Below the pieces are notes generated by a model, which saw nothing but the letters and a program-made list of their open reading frames with translations, had not been told where the DNA came from and searched no databases. A stretch of 64,000 bases of DNA from Paraburkholderia phenoliruptrix (GTDB lineage: Bacteria > Pseudomonadota > Gammaproteobacteria > Burkholderiales > Burkholderiaceae). The first letter of the stretch is position 1; the number at the start of each line of letters is the position of its first letter. This document shows, in pieces, positions 1 through 7,576 of this stretch. A program made the translations under genes and the position numbers. The stretch is taken from the NCBI RefSeq assembly GCF_902859825.1, contig NZ_CADIKB010000007.1, forward strand, positions 1 to 64,000. The letters are read 5' to 3'.

Positions 1-80
1 GCGGTTCTCCTTGGTTCCCTGTTCGGGAGGTTGGTCCTGGAAACCCGATTCTCTCGGATTCCACTGGCGAACCGCCGCCT

Positions 81-218
81 TCAACCTTCAACTACGCCTG
101 GGACATTGCCCACCAGCTTGATGTCGAACTTGTCGTATTTCGCGTCGCGCACGCCCAATGCGACATTCTCGAAGTCGCAAAATAGCGCCATGCTGACGGT
201 TTCGTTGGATGACGCCAT
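81..218 (-). pseudogene. Truncated NYN-domain protein (N-terminal remnant)
   Basis: This 45-codon frame starts at an ATG and reads MASSNETVSMALFCDFENVA and onward. That is the characteristic opening of the LabA-like NYN (PIN-fold RNase) proteins common in Burkholderia, with the first acidic active-site position in the CDFEN motif. Similarity holds to about residue 34 (KFDIK). The frame then runs into 11 unrelated residues and a TGA instead of the rest of the domain, normally well over 100 residues. The break lies near position 117. The remnant is transcribed away from clpP. It may be a real truncation, a rearrangement, or a contig-edge artefact. The family match is from memory; the truncation is read directly. 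Confidence 0.55.
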
Positions 219-326
219 GTAAATCTCCATTGAAGCGCTCGTCGGAGTCGACGAATCGCGACCATGATAGCGATTCCAGCCAACGGGATCAGATTTTGTC
301 CAGGCAACGCAGCGAGCCGCGCCGGG

Positions 327-1022
327 CTACATGTCATTGCGCCTGCTTGATGCGCCGGAGGAGGCGCCGGAGGAGGCGCCGGAAGAGGAACTGGAAGAGG
401 AGCCGAGTGCCGCGCGCGTTTCCAGTACTTCGTCGACGAGGCCATACGTTTTTGCCGCTAACGCGGACATGAAATTGTCGCGGTCCGTGTCGCGCGCGAT
501 TTCCTCCACGCTGCGCCCGGTTCGTTCGGCCATCATGGCATTGAGGCGTTCGCGCAGGTAAAGCACTTCTTTCGCCTGAATGTCGATGTCCGCGGCCGTG
601 CCCTGGCTGCCGCCGGAAGGCTGGTGAATCATGATGCGCGCGTTGGGCAATGCATACCGCTTGCCGCGTTGGCCCGCACACAGCAAAAACGTGCCCATGC
701 TCGCAGCGAACCCGGTGCATAAGGTAGATACCTCCGGCTTGATGAATTGCATGGTGTCGTAGATTGCGAGCCCGTCGTACACCGACCCGCCTGGCGAATT
801 GATATAAAACGAAATGTCCTTGTCCGGGTTCTCCGACTCCAGAAACAGTAGTTGCGCCACAATGAGACTGGCCGACTGCTCGTTCACCGGGCCGACCAGA
901 AAGACGATCCGCTCGCGCAGCAGGCGCGAATAGATGTCGTAGGCGCGTTCGCCGCGGCCGGACTGCTCGATGACGGTTGGCACGAGGCCGAGGCCTGTGG
1001 CGGGTAGATAGCTGGGTTGCAT
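327..1022 (-). CDS. ClpP-family serine protease with Ser/Ala/Gly-rich tail
   Basis: This 231-residue protein has the ClpP fold and an intact Ser-His-Asp triad: S108 in GFAASMG, H133 in MIHQPSGG and D182 in TDRDNF. ClpP forms a barrel that degrades proteins fed by a Clp ATPase. After the domain ends near residue 205 there is a low-complexity tail, seven Ser followed by three GASS units and RRNDM, which housekeeping ClpP lacks. The ATG at 1022 was chosen because an ECF-type promoter lies just upstream; an in-frame extension to 1124 would run through that promoter. It is divergent from the ECF sigma gene and has no clpX beside it. It is probably an accessory, stress-controlled ClpP paralogue; the ATPase partner is unknown. 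Confidence 0.88.
   Translation of the reverse strand: MQPSYLPATGLGLVPTVIEQSGRGERAYDIYSRLLRERIVFLVGPVNEQSASLIVAQLLFLESENPDKDISFYINSPGGSVYDGLAIYDTMQFIKPEVSTLCTGFAASMGTFLLCAGQRGKRYALPNARIMIHQPSGGSQGTAADIDIQAKEVLYLRERLNAMMAERTGRSVEEIARDTDRDNFMSALAAKTYGLVDEVLETRAALGSSSSSSSGASSGASSGASSRRNDM
352..399. repeat. 12-bp tandem repeat encoding the ClpP tail
   Basis: Four consecutive 12-bp units lie here. The first two (352-363, 364-375) are identical, the third differs at one base, and the fourth is more degenerate. They encode the GASS/SSSS tail of the ClpP paralogue on the minus strand. Because the unit is a multiple of three, copy-number change would lengthen or shorten the tail without a frameshift. 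Confidence 0.85.
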
Positions 1023-1055
1023 GGTTGTCTCGTCAAAGTGGGCTACTGTCCCTAT

Positions 1056-1082
1056 GACGACCCGGCTGCAGGCAGCGTGACA
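1056..1082 (-). promoter_or_regulatory. ECF41-type promoter of the clpP paralogue
   Basis: On the minus strand TGTCACG (1082-1076) is followed after exactly 16 bases by CGTC (1059-1056). This matches the ECF41 promoter consensus as I recall it (TGTCACA-N16-CGTC). The predicted start would give a leader of roughly 25-30 bases before the clpP ATG at 1022. A mirror-image copy faces the sigma gene. Confidence 0.7.
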
Positions 1083-1110
1083 GGAAATTTTTTTCGCCCG
1101 CCTGTCACGC
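1075..1110. repeat. Perfect 10-bp inverted repeat formed by the two -35 elements
   Basis: GCGTGACAGG at 1075-1084 and CCTGTCACGC at 1101-1110 are perfect inverted repeats around a 16-base spacer containing a T-tract. The arms are the two divergent ECF -35 elements, so the symmetry is explained by back-to-back promoters. Confidence 0.8.
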
Positions 1111-1129
1111 GGCAGTCCGCCCAACCGTC
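1103..1129 (+). promoter_or_regulatory. ECF41-type autoregulatory promoter of the sigma gene
   Basis: TGTCACG at 1103-1109 is followed after exactly 16 bases by CGTC at 1126-1129. It lies about 92 bases upstream of the sigma-factor ATG. Same motif and spacing as the promoter facing clpP, which fits autoregulation by the ECF sigma factor encoded downstream. Confidence 0.7.
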
Positions 1130-1221
1130 AAGCTGCTAATGGATGCCTTTGCGGCGCGCCGTCGAAGCATCCTGTAGGCGGCGCACGCGCTTTTCACCAC
1201 GCATGATCTGGAGGTCCACGC

Positions 1222-2439
1222 ATGAAAGAACACGAAATCGACAAGGCATCCAGCTTCGGGGCGGTGCGGGCCCGTCTGCTCGCGTTGGCGTACCGCATGC
1301 TCGGCAGCCGCGCGGAAGCGGAGGACATCGTGCAGGACGTCTGGCTGAAGTGGCATCTTGCCGATACGCACGAGGTACAGACACCGGCCGCGTGGCTCAC
1401 TACGCTCACCACGCGCACGGCGATCGACCGTCTGCGAAATGTGCAGCGCGAGCGCGACTCCCAGGCTACCGGATGGCTGCCTGAGCCATGGCTGGACGAA
1501 GTTGCGCCATCGGCTGAAGAACTTGCCTTGCGTGCTGCGGAAATGTCCTATGGCGTGATGCTGTTGCTCGATCGTTTGAAGCCCGACGAGCGCGCGGCTT
1601 TCGTGCTGCACGAAGCCTTCGATTGCGACTACGCCGAAATCGGCAAGATCCTGGAGCGCGCGCCAGCGAGTTGCCGGCAGATCGTCCATCGGGCCAGGGC
1701 GCGCTTGCAGCGCGCGGGTGCGCCGTTGCAACGGCGCGATCCGGAGGCGCACGCGCGGATCGTCGAGCGTTTGCGCAATGCGCTGCAGGCGCAAGACAGG
1801 GTGAGCTTGCTCGAGTTGTTTAGCGATGCGCCGGAAGTCGTCACCGACCAACCGGTGTGCCGAGCGGCAAGTGCGGTGGCTCATTCGGCGGCCATTGCGC
1901 CTACCGAGGCGGCCACCCACGCGCACCGGGTGCGGGCAAAGGCGCTTGCCGAGACGGGGCCCACCGCGCTTGATTTCGCATTCGGCGACTGGATGGAGCG
2001 GGTGACGTCGCTCGCGCGGCAGGCGAGTCATGCGGAACTGGTGTCGGTGGACGGAGCGCTTTCCATTGCGCTGCTTGTCGAAGGCGAGGTCGTCGCGTTG
2101 ATCGACGTTTCAACCGTCGGCTCTGACTGCGGCCTGACAGCTGCGGCCAAGGGCGGCGCGAGAAGCGGTGCTGCAACCGGTGTCACAACCGACAGGGCGG
2201 CCGGCGCCACAACTCACCTAACGAGCGACGAGTTGCGAGGCCCAAGCCCGGTCTACGGCTACGCAGACGGCGCGGCAAAGATCGTCTCGTTACGCGCGGT
2301 GACGAGCGCGTCGCGGTTAGAGGCCGCCAACCGCCAGCTTGGCCGCGCGGCTGTCACCGAAATGCTGGCGCGAATCCAGCAGCGCTCGCTGGATTCAATT
2401 GCGATGGGCCGTGACTTCCCAGTTGATGTCTACGCATAG
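1222..2439 (+). CDS. ECF41-like RNA polymerase sigma factor with C-terminal extension
   Basis: This 405-residue sigma factor has region 2 at about residues 14-78, region 4 at about 108-163, and WLPEPW (85-90) in the linker, the hallmark of the ECF41 group. A long C-terminal domain (about 175-405) occupies the place of the SnoaL-like regulatory domain that controls ECF41 factors in place of an anti-sigma. The DGGGK motif usual in that domain is not visible; the nearest stretch is FSDAPEVVTDQ. There is also a Gly/Ala/Thr-rich insertion near residues 305-345. The start is supported by GGAGG at 1210-1214. ECF41 genes usually sit beside carboxymuconolactone-decarboxylase or oxidoreductase genes; here the partner is a ClpP paralogue. 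The 3' end overlaps the EAL gene tail by 45 bp. Confidence 0.85.
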   Translation: MKEHEIDKASSFGAVRARLLALAYRMLGSRAEAEDIVQDVWLKWHLADTHEVQTPAAWLTTLTTRTAIDRLRNVQRERDSQATGWLPEPWLDEVAPSAEELALRAAEMSYGVMLLLDRLKPDERAAFVLHEAFDCDYAEIGKILERAPASCRQIVHRARARLQRAGAPLQRRDPEAHARIVERLRNALQAQDRVSLLELFSDAPEVVTDQPVCRAASAVAHSAAIAPTEAATHAHRVRAKALAETGPTALDFAFGDWMERVTSLARQASHAELVSVDGALSIALLVEGEVVALIDVSTVGSDCGLTAAAKGGARSGAATGVTTDRAAGATTHLTSDELRGPSPVYGYADGAAKIVSLRAVTSASRLEAANRQLGRAAVTEMLARIQQRSLDSIAMGRDFPVDVYA

Positions 2440-3732
2440 CACCTGCGTGCCGCCCGGTGTATGCGCTGCAATAGACGCCGTCACGCACAGGTGTGCTTCA
2501 TTGATTGAGAGATAGGGAGGGGTCAGATGTACTTGGCCCGGTGCCCGCATCGCCTGGATGAAATAGGGGCGGCGCTCCCAGCTTGCGCCTTCCGAATGCA
2601 ACAGCGGACGAAAGCGTTTCGCGCGTTGCGAGGCGCGCCCGGGGGGCAGCACGTTATCGCCGATTTGCCGTCCGGAGCCGTCCAGAATGAAACAGCGCGC
2701 CGTCTCGCCGAGCTTGAGCAGCGGGGCTGTCGCCTCGGCCGCAGGCTGCCCGGCAACGAGTTGTGCCGCCGCCGTTTCGAGCGCGCTGACATACGGGGCG
2801 AGCCGCGCGGCCTGTGCGCGTTCGCGTGCGGCGACCCGCTCGCGCAGCGCTGCGGAGAGCGAGTCCATCAGGCCGGCAGCGGTTTGGGGTTTGACCGGCT
2901 CGACGCTCGGGCCGGCAAAGAACGCGCCCTGCACGAAGTCGACGTTGCATTCGAGCGCGATCAGGGCGTCACGCTCCGTGGTCAGGCCGCCCATCAAGAC
3001 CAATTGGCCCGACTCATGGAGCAGCGAAACGAGGCCGGGCAGGACGCGTTCAATATGCGAATGCTCGCTAGCCTGTGCAAGGATGCAGCGGTCAAGCGTG
3101 ACGATGTCGGGCCGCAGATTCCACACGCGGTCAATGTTCGAGTGCTTGGCGCCAAAGCCGTCCAGCGCGATGAGGAAGCCGGACTTGCGCAGCGCGTCGA
3201 TGATCTCGGCGAAGCGAGTCGTTTCGCCGCCGGCCTGCTCGGACACTTCGAGCACCACGCGCTGCGGCGGCAAGCCCAACGCCTTCAGGCCGGCGAGCAA
3301 CGCGTCGCCATAGCTGGTATCCATCAGCGCGGCCGGATGGAGGCTCAAGAAGAGCCATTCGTCGTGACTGTCGAACGCGTTGAAGTTGCCGAGGTGCAGC
3401 GACTCGGCCAGTCGGCCAAGTTCAAGCAGGTCGCCTCGGCGCGCGGCCTGGGTGAAAACCTCGTGCGAAGGCACTTGCTGCGCATGCTCGTCGTGCGCAC
3501 GCAACGAGGCGTGATAGCCGATCGCGCGCCGGTGCGAGACGGAGAAGACTGGCTGAAACACGCTGAAAACGGTGTATGCGCCGTAAAGTACCGTGCGCCG
3601 CGAGCCTTCGTCGCCGGCCATTGGGCGGGGAGGCTGGAAGCCGGGAGGATCGAGTTCGATCATGCTCATCATGTCAGTCGTGTGGGTGGCGGCGAGATTG
3701 CGTGTTGAATGCGGAATCTGCATGCGCAACAC
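2395..3732 (-). CDS. Degenerate EAL-domain protein with C-terminal sensor-like domain
   Basis: The 445-residue product has an EAL-type barrel at about residues 55-275, recognisable from VLEVSE, DGFG and VQGAFFAGPS. Several c-di-GMP phosphodiesterase positions are changed: the EAL triplet reads HAS (YHASLR), DDFG is DGFG, the KxD lysine is replaced (VTLDR), and the late glutamate region reads MGGLTTERD. Hydrolysis is therefore unlikely; a binding or signalling role is inferred. A C-terminal region (about 290-440, including FILDGSGRQIGDN and a VLCVDINW end) resembles a Cache/YkuI-C type sensor fold. The start is uncertain: in-frame methionines at codons 1, 4, 21, 22 and 24 are all possible. It converges with the sigma gene and overlaps its tail. 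Confidence 0.8.
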   Translation of the reverse strand: MLRMQIPHSTRNLAATHTTDMMSMIELDPPGFQPPRPMAGDEGSRRTVLYGAYTVFSVFQPVFSVSHRRAIGYHASLRAHDEHAQQVPSHEVFTQAARRGDLLELGRLAESLHLGNFNAFDSHDEWLFLSLHPAALMDTSYGDALLAGLKALGLPPQRVVLEVSEQAGGETTRFAEIIDALRKSGFLIALDGFGAKHSNIDRVWNLRPDIVTLDRCILAQASEHSHIERVLPGLVSLLHESGQLVLMGGLTTERDALIALECNVDFVQGAFFAGPSVEPVKPQTAAGLMDSLSAALRERVAARERAQAARLAPYVSALETAAAQLVAGQPAAEATAPLLKLGETARCFILDGSGRQIGDNVLPPGRASQRAKRFRPLLHSEGASWERRPYFIQAMRAPGQVHLTPPYLSINEAHLCVTASIAAHTPGGTQVLCVDINWEVTAHRN

Positions 3733-3989
3733 GGCAGTTTACAGGATAGGCGAGCAAGATTTATGCGCATGCAGAAGCGCTGACGAGGCGTGTAATTGAC
3801 GCGTGCGTCCCTGAACGTCGGGCATCAGCATGGCGTGTGCGCCCGCAATCCGCACTTTGCTGGTGCGCGCCGCGCCCTGTTGCGGACCGAAGTGGACCTG
3901 GAGGACATTAAGTCGGATTCAGGGCAAGCGTATGTCCCGGTGGGAAGAGGAGTGCTGAATCAGACCCAAGCGCGGCGGGTCAAAGAAAC

Positions 3990-5450
3990 TCACGTTCGCT
4001 CGGAGGGATCCGTCTTCCTGCCCGGCGTGCGGATTTCGGGCGACAACTGCGCGAAGATCCACGCGGAACCCGCGGTGATGATGCCGACGCAAAGGAACGT
4101 CGCGTGAAAAGCGGGCAGAGAGTTGGCCGCCGTCACCCGCGGCAGGAGGCCCGTGAACGTGGCGAGGAGGGCGCCGGCGACCGTGACGCCGAGGCTCATC
4201 GAGAGCATCTGGACGAGCGAGAACAGGCTGTTGCCGCTGCTTGCGCCGCCGGTGCCGAGATCCTTGAGCGTCAGCGTGTTCATCGCCGTGAATTGCATCG
4301 AGTTGACGCCGCCGAACAAGGCCAGTTGCACGACTCTCAGCCACAACGGCTGCCCGGCGCTGGTCAGTGAAAAGCTCGCCATGGTCAACCCGACGAGGAC
4401 CGTATTGGCGATCAACACGCGGCGATAGCTGTACTTGACGATCAGCTTGGTCACGAGCCGCTTCGAGGCCATGCCGGCCGCGGCGACGGGCAGCATCATC
4501 AGGCCCGCTTCGAATGCGCTGTAGCCGAGGCTCACTTGCAGGAGCAGCGGAATCAGGTAGGGCATTGCGCCGCTTCCAATCCGCGCGAACAGATTGCCGA
4601 GCAGTCCGACGCTGAACGTGTGAATCTTGAACAGATCGAGTGGAAAAATCGGTGCGGGCTCGCGCACGGCGTGCAAGCCGTAGGCGACAAAGCAGGCCAG
4701 GCTCAGAATCAGCAGCACGAGTACGGTGGCATGTTGAATGCCGAATTCGGTGCGGCCGTCGAGTGCAAAGGAAATCGCCACCATGCCGACGATCAGCAGC
4801 CCATAGCCCTTCAGGTCGAACTTGCCGACCTGCTCGTTGCGACTGTCGGGCATGAAGATAAAGGTGGCGATGCATCCGGCGACACCCACAGGCACGTTGA
4901 TCAGAAAGATCCAGTGCCACGACGCGATCTTTACGAGCCAGCCGCCGAGCGTCGGCCCGATCAACGGTCCGATCAGTCCTGGAATCGCCACGAACGAAAG
5001 CGCCGGCAAGTAGCGTTCGGCCGGAAAGGTCCGCAGCACGGCGAGGCGCCCGACCGGCAGCAGCATTGCGCCGCCCACGCCTTGCACGACACGGAAGATC
5101 ACCAGCTGGTTCAGCGTATGAGCGTTGGCGCAGAGCAGCGAGCCGACGGCGAAAACGAGAATCGCGCTGAAGAATACGCGCCGGGTGCCAAGCTTGTCGG
5201 CGAGCCAGCCCGAGACTGGGATCATGACGGCCATCGTCAGCGAATAGGCGATCACCACCGACTGCATGCGCAGCGGCAGTTCGCCGAGGCTCGTCGCCAT
5301 CGCGGGGAGGGCCGTGTTGACGATTGTCGAATCCAGCGTCTGCATGAAGAAGCCCGTCGCGACGAGCCACAACATGACGGTGAGCGAGCGGGCCGAAGGA
5401 GTGCTGGGCGCGGCAGTTGCGGGGGCGGGCGGAGTCGGCGGCGTGGACAT
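3990..5450 (-). CDS. mdtD: MFS multidrug exporter, DHA2 (MdtD/EmrB-like) family
   Basis: This 486-residue membrane protein has about 14 hydrophobic segments and the DHA2 signatures: LDSTIVNTALP in the first helix, GWLADKLGTRR (motif A) after the second, and RVVQGVGGAMLLPVGR near helix 4. These proteins export drugs using the proton gradient. It is most like MdtD of Escherichia coli among the proteins I know. A short Pro/Ala-rich cytoplasmic N-terminus precedes the first helix. It lies 96 bp downstream of the MocR gene on the same strand, so co-transcription is possible. Substrate unknown. Confidence 0.85.
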   Translation of the reverse strand: MSTPPTPPAPATAAPSTPSARSLTVMLWLVATGFFMQTLDSTIVNTALPAMATSLGELPLRMQSVVIAYSLTMAVMIPVSGWLADKLGTRRVFFSAILVFAVGSLLCANAHTLNQLVIFRVVQGVGGAMLLPVGRLAVLRTFPAERYLPALSFVAIPGLIGPLIGPTLGGWLVKIASWHWIFLINVPVGVAGCIATFIFMPDSRNEQVGKFDLKGYGLLIVGMVAISFALDGRTEFGIQHATVLVLLILSLACFVAYGLHAVREPAPIFPLDLFKIHTFSVGLLGNLFARIGSGAMPYLIPLLLQVSLGYSAFEAGLMMLPVAAAGMASKRLVTKLIVKYSYRRVLIANTVLVGLTMASFSLTSAGQPLWLRVVQLALFGGVNSMQFTAMNTLTLKDLGTGGASSGNSLFSLVQMLSMSLGVTVAGALLATFTGLLPRVTAANSLPAFHATFLCVGIITAGSAWIFAQLSPEIRTPGRKTDPSERT

Positions 5451-5546
5451 GAAGTGGCGGCGAGGCGCGGGGACGGGCAGGGACTCGCTATTCTAGGGAA
5501 AAGCCGCGGGCCACGCAGGAAGGCCCGGGTGCGCGCGGCGCCAGCT

Positions 5547-6956
5547 TCAGCGCAATTGCGCCGCTGCGCGAAAAAACGCCTGTGCGCGCGGCTCGTTGCC
5601 GAACGCCGCATGAATCCGGATCCACGGACTCGGCTCCATGCCCGGCCGGAAGTAGCTGCCCGGCGCGACCGTCACGCCGAGCGGCGCGCCGCATTCCACC
5701 AGCCGCTCGGCATTCTCCACGTGCGGCACGCGCGCCCACAGGAATTTGCCGCCGACCGGTTTCTCGAACACTTCCCATCCCGCCTCTTCGAGCGTCTGAA
5801 TGGTCGAGCCGAGCGCGTCGCGCATCCGGCGGCGGAGTCGTTCGAGGTATTTGCGATACGCGCCGCGCTCAAGCAGCGACGCTGTGACGGTTTCGGCAAA
5901 AAGCGACCCGCCGATGCTCGTCAGCATCTTGATATCGACGAGGTCCTTGATGATCGCGTGGCTCGCGACCACGCAGCCGATCCGCAGCGAAGACGATAGT
6001 GTCTTCGACAGTCCGCCGATGTAAATCACGTGTTCGAGCTGGTCGAGGGTCGCAAGGCGATCCGTGACGTCGGTCTGGAAGTCGGCGTAGATGTCGTCTT
6101 CGATGATCGTGAAGCCGTGCTCCCGCGCGAGTTGCAGCAGCCGGAACGCGACCGGCGGCGCAACGGTCGTGCCGGTCGGATTGTGGAACACCGTGTTGAT
6201 GAAGAAGAGCTTCGGTCTATGCAGTTTCAACTGCGCCTGCATGACATCGAGGTCCGGCCCGCTGCGCGTACGCGGAATGCCGACGAGACGAACGCCGTGC
6301 AGCTTCAGCAGCCCGTACAGGTTGTAGTAGCCGGGGTCTTCGACGAAGATCGTGTCGCCCGCTTTCAGCATGTAACGCATCAGCAGGTCGAACGCCTGGC
6401 TCGCGCCATGGGTAATCACGATCTGCGATGTGTCCGCGCGGATGCCGAGTTGCGCGATGCGAGCCTGCAAATGCTCGCGCAAGCTCAGGTTGCCGAGCGG
6501 CGTCGCGTAGTCGACCATGCTCGCGGGATCGGTGCGCAACACATGGCGTATCGCCTGGGCAATGCTTTCCGTATCGCGCCAGGCCTCGGGGATGAATCCG
6601 CTGCCGAGCTTCAGCGTTTCGCCGGGATGGTTGAACTGCTGCAGCAGGTGGCCGGATTCGTCTTCGGCGCGTCGCGGGTCCGAGGTGCCGTCGCATGGCG
6701 AGCCGCCGGGCGGCCGGTCGGCCACGTAGAAACCGGAGCCGTGGCGCGAATCCACATAACCGAGCGACACCAGCCGGTCATACGCCTCGATTACCGGAAA
6801 GCGGCTTACGCCGTAGTCGGCTGCAAACTGACGGATCGACGGCAATTTCGAGCCGGGATGGGCGGCGCGCGAGCGGATCCACGTCGTGACGCCCGTCACG
6901 ATCTGTTCCGTCAGCGGCACGCCGTTGTCTCTATCGAGTTGAATTTGAAGTCGCAT
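5547..6956 (-). CDS. MocR-type transcriptional regulator (GntR HTH + aminotransferase fold)
   Basis: The 469-residue product begins with a GntR winged helix-turn-helix (about residues 1-75, with PSIRQFAADYGVSRFPVIEAY). A class I aminotransferase fold follows (about 115-469) with the pyridoxal-phosphate lysine in SKTLSSSLRIG. MocR proteins use the bound cofactor as a sensor and usually regulate a divergent gene. The start at 6956 was preferred over an in-frame ATG at 7010 because GGAAGGAAAG lies just upstream. The divergent neighbour is a DUF2917 gene, and a strong inverted repeat lies between them. The drug exporter downstream could be a second target. Confidence 0.88.
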   Translation of the reverse strand: MRLQIQLDRDNGVPLTEQIVTGVTTWIRSRAAHPGSKLPSIRQFAADYGVSRFPVIEAYDRLVSLGYVDSRHGSGFYVADRPPGGSPCDGTSDPRRAEDESGHLLQQFNHPGETLKLGSGFIPEAWRDTESIAQAIRHVLRTDPASMVDYATPLGNLSLREHLQARIAQLGIRADTSQIVITHGASQAFDLLMRYMLKAGDTIFVEDPGYYNLYGLLKLHGVRLVGIPRTRSGPDLDVMQAQLKLHRPKLFFINTVFHNPTGTTVAPPVAFRLLQLAREHGFTIIEDDIYADFQTDVTDRLATLDQLEHVIYIGGLSKTLSSSLRIGCVVASHAIIKDLVDIKMLTSIGGSLFAETVTASLLERGAYRKYLERLRRRMRDALGSTIQTLEEAGWEVFEKPVGGKFLWARVPHVENAERLVECGAPLGVTVAPGSYFRPGMEPSPWIRIHAAFGNEPRAQAFFRAAAQLR

Positions 6957-7048
6957 GCACTTTCCTTCCCGAACGAGACGCGCAGTCAAAAGAGCCGCAG
7001 GCGCGGCCACTCACACAACCACCCGCGCCAACTGTTCGGTTTTTCGAC

Positions 7049-7083
7049 TGCACAGTTCCGACGAAAGTGTTCGGAACTGTGCA
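7049..7083. promoter_or_regulatory. 13-bp inverted repeat, likely MocR operator
   Basis: TGCACAGTTCCGA (7049-7061) and TCGGAACTGTGCA (7071-7083) are perfect inverted repeats with a 9-base spacer, between the divergent MocR and DUF2917 genes. A TGTTCGG half-site also occurs directly repeated at 7033-7039 and 7068-7074, 35 bp apart. Position and symmetry suggest the regulator's binding site; this is inference. Confidence 0.6.
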
Positions 7084-7148
7084 TGGGTATCCGATCTTCG
7101 CACGACAATAATCGCTACACCAGAAAAGTTCTTTGAAGGAGAACGGTC

Positions 7149-7454
7149 ATGCGTGAAGTGCGAATTTTCGAACTGGAACATGAGGAGCCGGCGACCGCCT
7201 GGCGTGTCGCGCGTCCGTCCACTTTCAAGGTGATTTCGGGCGAGATCTGGCTGACGGTCGAGGGCGACAGCGAGGACTACTGGCTCGCCGCGGGCGAATC
7301 GGTCGAACTACCGCGCGGAGCCGTCGCGTGGATCAGTGCGGGGCAAGCCGGCGCGCGCTTCGCGCTCGCGAGCGGCTCCGAGCGTGGCGCCACGAAGCCG
7401 ACGCGCGGTGCGTCGCTGCCGAACTGGCTGCCGCGCTGGCTTGGCGCTGCCTGA
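7149..7454 (+). CDS. DUF2917 family protein
   Basis: This 101-residue protein matches the DUF2917 pattern: a small cupin-like beta fold with FKVISGEIWLTVEGDSEDYW followed by LAAGESVELPRGAVAWISA. The function of the family is not established. The start is supported by AAGGAG upstream of the ATG. It is divergent from the MocR regulator, which probably controls it through the operator at 7049-7083. No signal peptide or membrane segment is visible. Confidence 0.75.
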   Translation: MREVRIFELEHEEPATAWRVARPSTFKVISGEIWLTVEGDSEDYWLAAGESVELPRGAVAWISAGQAGARFALASGSERGATKPTRGASLPNWLPRWLGAA

Positions 7455-7490
7455 CGGCGGGCGGCCGGCTACACCCACGCCCGTGCCGCC

Positions 7491-7569
7491 CGCCGCCAAA
7501 CGCCGGCTGCTAACCATCGGCCGCCAAACGCCCGCTGCTAACCATCGGCCGCTAAACGCCCGCCGCTAA
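7491..7569. repeat. Imperfect ~28-30 bp tandem repeat between convergent genes
   Basis: Units at 7491-7520, 7521-7548 and a partial third to about 7569 share the core CCGCYAAACGCCSG followed by CTGCTAACCATCGG. The array lies between the DUF2917 stop and the citrate-synthase-family stop. No clear hairpin terminator is present, and the role is unknown. Confidence 0.6.
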
Positions 7570-7576
7570 CCGCCGA

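Noticed and set aside
352-399. CRISPR or satellite array
   Set aside because: The 12-bp units are contiguous, in frame and coding; there are no spacers.
3919-5370. 483-codon minus-strand frame overlapping the MFS exporter
   Set aside because: The exporter frame has helices and DHA2 motifs; the other frame is Arg/Asp-rich without hydrophobic segments.
7491-7569. CRISPR-like array
   Set aside because: Units are imperfect and directly abutting, with no unique spacers and no cas genes in the window.
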